Of a DNA stretch of 64,000 nucleotides, positions 56,184 through 64,000 are shown one piece after another (within the stretch, counting starts at the first letter, position 1; each line of letters opens with the position of its first letter). The translations under genes and the position numbers were made by a program. The stretch comes from Notolepis coatsorum (taxonomy: Eukaryota; Chordata; Actinopteri; Aulopiformes; Paralepididae), in assembly GCA_963971535.1 (NCBI GenBank), contig OZ020592.1, positions 57,686,873-57,750,872 on the forward strand. Direction: 5' to 3'. Under the pieces are notes generated by a model. That model saw nothing but the letters and a program-made list of their open reading frames with translations, did not search any database and had not been told where the DNA came from.

Positions 56184-56475
56184 AGGTTATGACTATAACC
56201 AAGTTCTGTTAGTATAGCGACGCTCGGCATCGCTCTCTGCACTATCTCGCATATGTGCACGCGCACTGAATAAAGACCACAAATGTACCTTTAATCCCAA
56301 TATTCGTCTGACCACACCCCTATCAGCTTACCCATATAAGCAGGGGTGGGGCCACCCACTCGCCTCCTTCCCAAGCTTTCGCCACAAGGCGAGGTCAAAG
56401 GCTGCAGCGGCGTCGGATGCCGAGCGTCGCTATACTAACAGAACTTGGTTATAGTCATAACCTAACGTTCTGTTC
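56184..56475. repeat. Left terminal domain with ~55-bp inverted repeats
   Basis: taacgttaggttatgactat...agtatagcgacgctcggcat at 56184-56240 is inverted at 56415-56475. Within it, ggttatgactataacc is itself nearly palindromic. Confidence 0.85.
56335..56340 (+). promoter_or_regulatory. TATA-like box in the left terminal domain
   Basis: cttacccatataagcagggg. The corresponding sequence on the right (minus strand, 62642-62634) is cttacctatataagcagggg. Conservation of this block at both ends while neighbouring bases diverge suggests a promoter firing inward. Confidence 0.45.
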
Positions 56476-57660
56476 CGTATACGCTCTCGCTCGGCATCGC
56501 TCTCTGCACAAGGGAGGCCGAGCGAGAGCCAACGGCCGACAAATACACCCCGCTGACAGCCCCCCACAACCATCAGAACAGGGAGGGCCGAGCCGCCCCG
56601 ACCCACCCTAATGGAGGGCACCCCCCCTATTAGGGGCTTCACGGGAGGGCGACGGACCCGACCGTGCGAAGAGGCACTCAAGCAACTCAACGCACAGGGT
56701 GAGCAGACCGTGGCTTGACCCCACGACTACACACACGCACAACCCGCATGCCACCCGGGAACGAACGGAGGAACAACCTCGTTACTGCCCCCAGAATCAC
56801 GGGGTCAAGGGCAAACCCAACCCCGTGGCAAGGCCGTAGCAGCGGAGCGCGAAGGAAGACCCAGACCCACCAAAAGGGCTGGACTCCCTGGAATGGGGGC
56901 CCGGAGAAGTCCATGATGCCAGCATCAAGACCCCACCAGGTGGGCACGTAGTGCCCCGCCCCCCACATCGCCAGCGTATTCGGACAAAGGCCCCTCAGCC
57001 GAGCGGGCCCCGTCCCCCCAATAGTACACCGCCTGGCACACTGACCCTGCAACAGGCAGTCAGCATGGCCGTAAGCACACAAAAAAGGTTAACCAACGGA
57101 AGCAGGCAGCGCACCGGGGAAAAACCAGGCAACAGGCTATTAACCCTAGCCTGGAGACTGCGGACAAGACAGGCGCCAGAGGGGACAGCTGAACACAGCC
57201 GCCCCGGCGGAAGGAGCGTAAGCTGGCGGTGTTGCATGACCAAGCCTCCATATAAAAACCCCCACCCAGAGGGGTCGAGGCAGAGAAGGCTGACACGATT
57301 GGCAGACGTCATGAACGTGCAGGGGCACCCTCAAACGGTGAACCCGGGAGTTGACACTGCTCCAACACACCAGGAAATCAACCACCTCGGTGTTACCCAA
57401 TGCGGTGGTTGTTCCTATAACCCCTCAAGAAAAAACTCCAAAACACACCTGCGGGTATACACCGGCTATACCGCAGTACAAGTGTTTCAGTTTTCAAAAA
57501 AGGGTTAACCCAGGCCTACGGGTCGACGAAACATTACTTCGGACCGGGCCTGGCGGTACGGGAAGCACAGGGTCACCAGAGGAGGTCAAAAACCACCCCC
57601 ACAGGCCCCTCTTCGCCATGCGTGAGAGAGGAGCAAAAAAGAATGGAGAACCAGCCCCTA

Positions 57661-57779
57661 AGCACACCGTACTTGGTATTCCCAGGCGGTCTCCCAACCA
57701 AGTACTAACCAGGACCAACCTGTGTAGCGGCCGAGATCCGACGAGATCGAGCGTGTACAGGATGGCATGGCCGTAAGCC
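57661..57779 (-). rRNA. 5S rRNA-like sequence, left arm
   Basis: 119 bases on the minus strand, the full length of eukaryotic 5S rRNA: starts ggcttacggccatgccatcc, contains gatctcgtcggatctcgg, ggttagtacttggttgggag and accgcctgggaatacc. The C-box region of the internal promoter is nearly intact. It may be a 5S-derived SINE head or a captured gene. Functional rRNA is doubtful. Confidence 0.82.
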
Positions 57780-58265
57780 ATTACGACAGTGCTGAGTAAA
57801 AACGTACCCAACCAGGGTCTCCATAGCGCTTAACCCTGTGACACCCGCACCGACCTGGCATTTTTCACCCTGAAAAAAGCCCAAGTCCCTCAGGGTACCA
57901 GAACAGCAGATCTGCATCCCCGGCGGACAACGGGTTCAACTGATCCGGACCAGCGTGACCAGAACCAGTCCCGTGCCCTAACCACGCCGACATGCCTACT
58001 CCAGGAGAAAGGGCAGATATGCGTGTCGATCTTAACATGAAAAGAAGGCGCCACCCAGACGTTCGGGCGAACCGCGCCTGGTGGCCCACCCCAAGGGCGT
58101 GAGACCCCTCTACATATGTTCAGATCCATTCCGTCATCATCCCCCAGACATGAACGAGAATCCGTCGAAAACCAACCCAGGTCGTGGGATTTGGTCGTCG
58201 GAAGAGGAAAAACCCCCATCTCAGTTGCTTTATAAAAACGCCGTTTTAACCACAAGCAACCAAGG

Positions 58266-60701
58266 CGCGCCAGTCAGTCGCCTGTTTACAGCAAGCTAGC
58301 ACTATACGTGCGTCGGGACACACCCCCATCAATGAACAGGCTATTTAGACCTGTCATTGAATCCCCAAGGCGCCCAGGGGAACGACAAGAGGGGTGTGAC
58401 ACTCCCTAACTCCAACACTTTTTGAATAGAAAAGAAGGAAGCATCAACAGTATGTATCCCAGTCTACACAGCCGGGGGTAAATTTTTTTCACATTTTTAC
58501 ATCCCACCACCCTCCCATAGGAAGGAGACGGGGATCCCCAGGGAGACTTCCCACGCGAGCTGTACAGATTGAAAAGAATATATTGCACCTTGAGCCATGT
58601 AAAAAATTGGTTTTAGGGCTCTCCGGGGAAGAGGCACTGAACCCATACACACTCAATAATCGAATTGAATCGAATACATATACAATAGAATAGGACCCTT
58701 CTAGAGGGTCCACTCACTTTGACAATCTGAGGAGGAAGGCTCTGTACTCTGATGGAGGCTCCCTCACATGGAAGAAGGAGTCCGAACTCACAGAAGGCCC
58801 GAATAGGCGCTTGGTGAGGAGGAGCCCTGACCACCCCCCTGAAACAGATCCATCACATGGACCTGAACAGCACACGGAAGTCCTACCAACAGAGACGCGC
58901 ACGGTGACGTACTCTATGGCGGGGGAATTCCTGCGGTGCACACGCCCAATATACCAGGCCGTGGGACCAGGAAACTCCCTCCCCCCCCCCCCCCGTAACG
59001 TGCCGAACCGCCACGTGACGGGAACCTTGAAGGACAGGGGGTGTACCCCTGACCGACAGAAACGAGGAGGAGAGGAAAGGTTACCAGTTCACCCCTTTAC
59101 GACCCCACACCCATGATACGATGTAATGACAAAAAGAGAATATGACACAGTCATAGTCAGCTCTATGAAGCGTTTGACAGCTCCACACAGCGCATGAGCT
59201 AACCTGCTATCTGATTTTTACTAAGGAAAAAACACAGAATAGAGAGGGCTCTAAGAGCCCCGGTCCAACATACACATGTGCTTCTGTGGCCAGTCCAACC
59301 CAGTTGTAGGTCACATGACACACACAACCCATCATCACCTACAAAAAATGGCAAAAACACTCTACAGAGGAACGCCGTTTTTCATAATGAGAGAATACAT
59401 AATTCTCGATTAGTATCGGCCACAGGCCTTGCTAAGCACACACGAGAGCGACCAAACAATCTTTTCTTCTAGGAAAATAAAGTTTCTCCAGCAGTTTTAG
59501 CACAACCTCAGCAATCAAGCTAAGGGTTACATCGCATCCCTACCACACAAAAAACACAATTTAGTGCACAACATGTCTGATAGGAGGATGAAAAAGTCCC
59601 CAGGGAACCGGGGGGAAACACAATCCTCTTATTTTACCCTTAATACGGCCAGTTAAAACAGGAAAACCTGTTAATATGTGAACACACTGTTCATTGTCAT
59701 CACAGGCTGAGAAAAGAACATTCTTTTACTCACTTGTCACTAAGCATAGCTTCATAGGTTAGTTACCTTAGTTGTGAGTACACAGTACATATAAACACCA
59801 TGATGTTTCTCACACAACAACCAGATCATTGTCACATCTGTAACAACAACCCGATTTGCACGGAGAAGCTAACTGCCAGTGACAAAAACAGTTCACACAT
59901 AACTCGCGTCGTATCCTAAATGCATTGCAGCAACACACGTTTTGGGAAAACATCGTTATTCACAAAACATTTAGAAAAGTAAAACCAGAAGACGTGTTAT
60001 AAGGTCTGGTCAAACCTTGTCCTACCCGGAACGTAGATCAGCGAAGTGCAGCAGACTCAAGACCCCGTAGACAACACAGCCGATCCTGTGTTGCTCGAAC
60101 TGGGCAGCGACGTCGCTCCAACCAGTCGCTACAGTCCTCTTTGTTGACGCAATCCCCGTCCAGGCTCAGGGCAGGGTCGACGAACATCCCCTGTCAAGGA
60201 TGACGTCGTAGTCAAGAGTGTAAAACATGTTATCATCAAAGCACGTTCAACAGAGTAGCATTAAGCTAACGGCCGCTCCAACCGTTCGGGGCGCTACTGC
60301 CCCTGCTCGCGAGACGCCGAGCTAACGGCGCACGTGACCAGAAGCGAGCTCGCGGCGGCGCGCGAGGAGCTAAAGCTACCCCGCGCCAGGCCTTGGCCTA
60401 TAGCAGCAAGCTAACGTTACCTAGTGATCACGACATGCTAGCGCCGCAGCTAACAGCTGACTGGCTAACAGTAGGCCCAACCTAAGTAGGCCATGCAGCG
60501 ATCCCAGCAGGCTAACGCAGCAGCTAACAGCTGACTGGCTAACCGTAAGCTAAGCAGCTATCACCTGAACATGTATACAATGACATAACACTCACCCAGA
60601 CAGGCCGCCGTTCTGAACCTCTCCTCACTTTTTAAGAGAAAAGAGAAACAAGATGTCAACACTGCTTTACAACGGTGATTTTACCAACACCCGACGGAAT
60701 C
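58266..60701. other. Spacer between the palindrome arms
   Basis: No recognised domain in its ORFs. There is a C run at 58981-58994. The right third (60250-60580) repeats agctaacagctgactggcta and gctaacg motifs. Confidence 0.45.
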
Positions 60702-61201
60702 ACGCCTTGGTTGCCTTGGTTGCTTGAGGTTAAAACGGCGTTTTTATAAAGCAACTGGGATGGAGGTTTTTCCTCTTCCGACGACCAAATCCGACGACCT
60801 GGTTTGGTTATCGACGGATTCTCGTTCATGTCTGGGGGATGATGACGGAATGGATCTGAACATATGTAGAGGGGTCTCACGCCCTGGGGGTGGGCCACCG
60901 GGTGCGGTTCGCCCGAACGTCTGGGTGGCGCCTTCTTTTCATGTTAAGATCAACACGCATATCTGCCCTTTCTCCTGGAGTAGGCATGTCGGCGTGGTTA
61001 GGGCACGGGACTGGTTCTGGTCACGCTGGTCCGGATCAGTTGAACCCGTTGTCCGCCGGGGATGCAGATCTGCTGTTCTGGTACCCTGAGGGACTTGGGA
61101 TTTTTTCAGGGGGAAAAATGCCAGGTCGGTCCGGGTGTCACAGGGTTAAGCGCTATGGAGACCCTGGTTGGGTAAATTTTTTACTCAGCACTGTCGTAAT
61201 G

Positions 61202-61320
61202 GCTTATGGCCCTGCCAACCTGTACACGCTCGATCTCGTCGGATCTCGGCCGCTACACAGGTTGGTCCTGGTTAGTACTTGGTTGGGAGACCGCCTGGGA
61301 ATACCTAGTACGGTGTGCTT
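61202..61320 (+). rRNA. 5S rRNA-like sequence, right arm
   Basis: Inverted counterpart of 57661-57779, 119 bases: gcttatggccctgcc, acgctcgatctcgtcgga, ggtcctggttagtacttgg, gggagaccgcctgggaat. It differs from the left copy at several positions in the first 25 bases. Confidence 0.82.
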
Positions 61321-62498
61321 GGGGCTGGTTCTCCATTCTTTTTCGCTCTTCTCTCACGCATGGCGAAGAGGGGCCTGTTGGGGTGGTCTTTGACCTCCTC
61401 TGGTGACCCTGTGCTTCCCGTATCGCCAGGCTCGGTCCGAAGTAATGTTTCGTCGACCCGTAGGCCTGGGTTAACCCTTTTTTGAAAACTGAAACACTTA
61501 GCCGGTGTATACCCGCAGGTGTGTTTTGGAGTTTTTTCTTGAGGGGTTATAGGAACAACCACCGCATTGGGTAACACCAAGGTGGTTGATTCCCTGGTGT
61601 GTTGGAGCAGTGTCAACTCCCGGGTTCACCGGTTGAGGGTGCCCCTGCACGTTAATGACATCTGCCAATCGTGTCAGCCTTCTCTGCCTCAACCCCTCTG
61701 GGTGGGGGTTTTTAAATGGAGGCTTGGTCATGCAACAACGCCAGCATACGCCCCTTCCGCCGGGGCGGCTGTGTTCAGCTGTCCCCTCTGGCACCTGTCT
61801 CGTCCGCAGTCTCCAGGCTAGGGTTAACAGCCTGTTGCCTGGTTTTTCCCCGGTGCGCTGCCTGCTTCCGTTGGTTAACCTTTTTTGTGTGCTTACGGCC
61901 ATGCTGACTGCCTGTTCTGCAGGGTCAGTGTGCCAGGCGGTGTACTATTGGGGGGACAGGGCCCGCTCGGCTGAGGGGCCTTTGTCCGAATACGCTGGCG
62001 ATGTGGGGGGCGGGGTCACTAAGTGCCCACCTGGTGGGGTCTTGATGCTGGCATCATGGACTTCTCCGGGCCCCCGTTCCAGGGGGTCCAGTCCCTTTGG
62101 TGGGTCTGGGTCTTCCTTCGCGCTCCGCTGCTACGGCCTTGCCACGGGGTTGGGTTTGCCCTTGACCCCGTGATTCTGGGGGCAGTAACGAGGTTGTTTC
62201 CTCCGTTCGTTCCCGGGTGGCATGCGGGTTGTGCGTGTGTGTAGTCGTGGGGTCAAGCCACGGTCTGCTCACCCTGTGCGTTGAGTTGCTTGAGTGCCTC
62301 TTCGCACGGTCGGGACCGTCGCCCTCCCGTGAAGCCACCAATAGGGGGGGTGCCCTCCATTAGGGTGGGTCGGGGGGGCTCGGCCCTCCCTGATCTGATG
62401 GCTGTGGGGGGCCTCAGCGGGGTGTATTTGTCGAGCTTCTAGCTCCCGCTCAGCTCCTATTATGCATAGAGACGCAGAGCGGGAGCTAGAGTGATACA

Positions 62499-62769
62499 GA
62501 ACGTTAGGTTATGGCTATAACCAAGTTCTGTTAACACTAGTGGACGCTCTGCGTCTAGACGCCGCTGCGGCCCTTGATTTTTCATTGTGGTGAAATTTGT
62601 TGGGAAGGAGATGAGTGTGTGGCACCACCCCTGCTTATATAGGTAAGCGGATGGGGGTGTGGCCAGATGAATGCTGGCATTTAAAGGTACATTTTGAAAT
62701 GTATTCAGTGTATATATGCTGAAGCGAGATATATGCATAGAGACGCAGAGCGTCCACTAGTGTTAATCG
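62499..62769. repeat. Right terminal domain with inverted repeats
   Basis: aacactagtggacgctctgc (62532 on) is inverted at 62740-62766 (agcgtccactagtgtta). Homologous to the left terminal domain, but the repeat sequence differs (ctctgcgtct here, ctcggcatcg there). Confidence 0.82.
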
Positions 62770-63330
62770 TTAATTATAAATTCATGGATAAAATATGAGA
62801 AACAGGCAGAAGGTCTTTAATAGACAGAGCACAAATAGGTCCCGCCCACACAGAGGGGAAAACACATCTCTCCATTGACTTTGTATTGTGTGACAGTGCT
62901 TCCTTGTTATTTCACTCAGCTAGTAAACGTGAACTAAGTTTTCATAAACTTCCAATCCGAAAAACTGAGCCTTTGAGAAGAGAAAAGTGCTTGATTGCCA
63001 CCTGATTGGTGTCAGGTGTGCAGTACCTTTAAGTAGGTTTGGTTGACTGTGTTCGGATGCTTGTCGGTTTCATGTTATCCCTCATTATTACATGCCGTTT
63101 TAACATTCGCCGAAATGCTTGATTGTGATTGGTCAATAGCCCCCGACAGCGGTGAATTATGTAAGGGATAATGTATAGCTAATTATTTTGCTACAATGAC
63201 CGAGTATAGGCTATACATTATCCCTCTTATTATATGGCTAACTTACTAACAATATACCTACCGTAATTCCTCTAATAGTAACCCCGGCTTGTATTTGTTT
63301 CAACTGTAGCGGATACCAGGCTGCGTCTAC
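62770..63330. other. No gene recognised
   Basis: AT-rich sequence with two inverse tacattatccct/agggataatgta blocks (63165-63225). No repeat family assigned. Confidence 0.4.
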
Positions 63331-63338
63331 CTTAATGA

Positions 63339-64000
63339 TAAGCAAGCAGTGCAAAAATGCGGAAGCATTCGTCACCGCACGCCACTACGGTAAAGCGCCT
63401 TTCTTTTCAGGCCCGCTTTGGGAGCTGTCGCGCGGAAATAGGCTGTCTATTGCCATTCTCTTTGACAAACTCTAACCTTAACCAGCTCCTTAACAGCGCC
63501 TAAACTTAACCGTTCTAACCTTAACCAACTCCGAAACAATGCCTAACCTTAACCTTAACCTTAACCATGCCTAACCTTAACCATAGAAATTATATTGCCA
63601 TTCTCTTTGACAAACTCTAACCTTAACCAGCTCCTTAACAGCGCCTAAACTTAACCGTTCTAACCTTAACCAACTCCGAAACAATGCCTAACCTTAACCT
63701 TAACCTTAACCATGCCTAACCTTAACCGGCGAAAGAATACATGTTAAAAAAAAAAATCACGTTAAAAAAAAATATTTGATGGGATTCGAACTCGCCAGCA
63801 AACGAGCCATAGGATCCACAGCCATGTAGTCTTGCCAATTGAGCTATTTCTAGATACTGAACAAGGGGCGGTGACTTATATATATTGAGCTCCACTCGTG
63901 TCGAACCAAGGCGGGATCTCATGCGCATGCGCGGGCACCTCGCGCGAGCACGCCGGCGCACGCACGCACCTGAGCGAGCACGCCGCCGCCGGTGCACGCA
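63339..64000. mobile_element. Second copy of the tRNA-like TIR element, cut by the window end
   Basis: agcaagcagtgcaaaaatgc, then tcgcgcggaaataggctgtc, two blocks with ccttaaccttaaccttaacc, the tRNA-like segment (63781-63853, minus) and the catgcgcatgcgcgggcacc GC-rich tract. Matches 46072-46742, with more CCTTAA units. Confidence 0.75.

Larger units (their letters stand above)
56184..62769. mobile_element. 6.6-kb palindromic element with ~2.1-kb inverted arms
   Basis: Left arm 56184-58265, right arm 60702-62769, spacer about 2.4 kb. The arms are inverted copies with an estimated identity in the low to mid 90s per cent over most of their length. The same translations occur from plus at 56951-57508 and from minus at 61902-61498. 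Outer parts (about 290 bp each) diverge and have their own short inverted repeats. Each arm has a 5S-like sequence. The ORFs have no recognised domain and are probably not genes. Target duplication and superfamily not determined. Confidence 0.8.

Noticed and set aside
56951-57508. 185-codon ORF in the left palindrome arm as a gene
   Set aside because: It recurs in the right arm but with different limits and no recognised domain. GC-rich sequence gives long chance ORFs, and the 5S-like sequence lies just beyond.
61202-61320. Functional 5S rRNA gene
   Set aside because: Isolated inverted copies inside a mobile element, with changes in the first 25 bases. Kept only as 5S-like.
63470-63730. Telomeric repeat
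   Set aside because: The unit is CCTTAA within longer duplicated blocks, not CCCTAA.

Overview
The window is eukaryotic and almost certainly from a teleost fish. It has split exons with GT..AG borders, CpG-poor AT-rich introns, long ATT/GT microsatellites, tRNA-derived SINEs, L2-, Rex1-like and L1-type LINEs, a Ty3/gypsy chromovirus, and many hAT-like and piggyBac-like elements. I saw no operons, bacterial genes or CRISPR arrays. Species is not assigned.

Host gene content is low. The one clear gene is a monocarboxylate transporter on the minus strand, best matched by memory to SLC16A5 (MCT6). Its coding exons lie at 30207-29835, 27281-27138 and 13442-12594. All introns are phase 1. The last coding exon (TM11-12 and C-terminus) is not in the window and probably lies beyond base 1. 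A second trace of host coding sequence is a decayed Ig/FN3 (titin- or IGFN1-like) fragment at 51340-52010, minus strand.

The rest is nested transposable elements. 1-4000: an L2-type LINE with an unbroken 952-codon endonuclease-RT ORF, and a 43-bp tandem repeat carrying Pol III B-box motifs in its 3' UTR. 4175-5809: a fold-back element around an array of another LINE's 3' ends. 5840-11830: a Rex1-like LINE split by hAT, LTR-like and MITE insertions up to five levels deep. 11.9-17.8 kb: a SINE, MITEs and LINE ends around the large slc16a5 exon. 18-26.7 kb: a LINE remnant broken by a hAT carrying a piggyBac-like element, a SINE carrying a Ty3/gypsy element, and a second hAT. 30.9-36.2 kb: a minus-strand LINE split by a 2.6-kb hAT, which carries two clusters of heat-shock-element motifs, and by a 1.3-kb unclassified insertion. 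37-45 kb: microsatellites, another hAT, a 5'-truncated L1 with a perfect 17-bp target duplication, and SINEs. 45.9-56.2 kb: LTR-like sequence with several TIR elements inside and the Ig/FN3 fragment between LTR-like copies. 56.2-62.8 kb: a 6.6-kb palindromic element with roughly 2.1-kb inverted arms, each holding a full-length 5S rRNA-like sequence and a TATA-like motif near its outer end. 63.3-64.0 kb: a second copy of a TIR element that carries a tRNA-like sequence.

The transposons act separately. Most nesting can be dated by exact target-site duplications, which are recorded for each element. The observations most worth following are the 5S-bearing palindrome, the transposon-borne HSE clusters upstream of slc16a5, the B-box array in the L2 3' UTR, the self-priming signal in the gypsy element, and the Ig/FN3 fragment lying inside a possible LTR unit.
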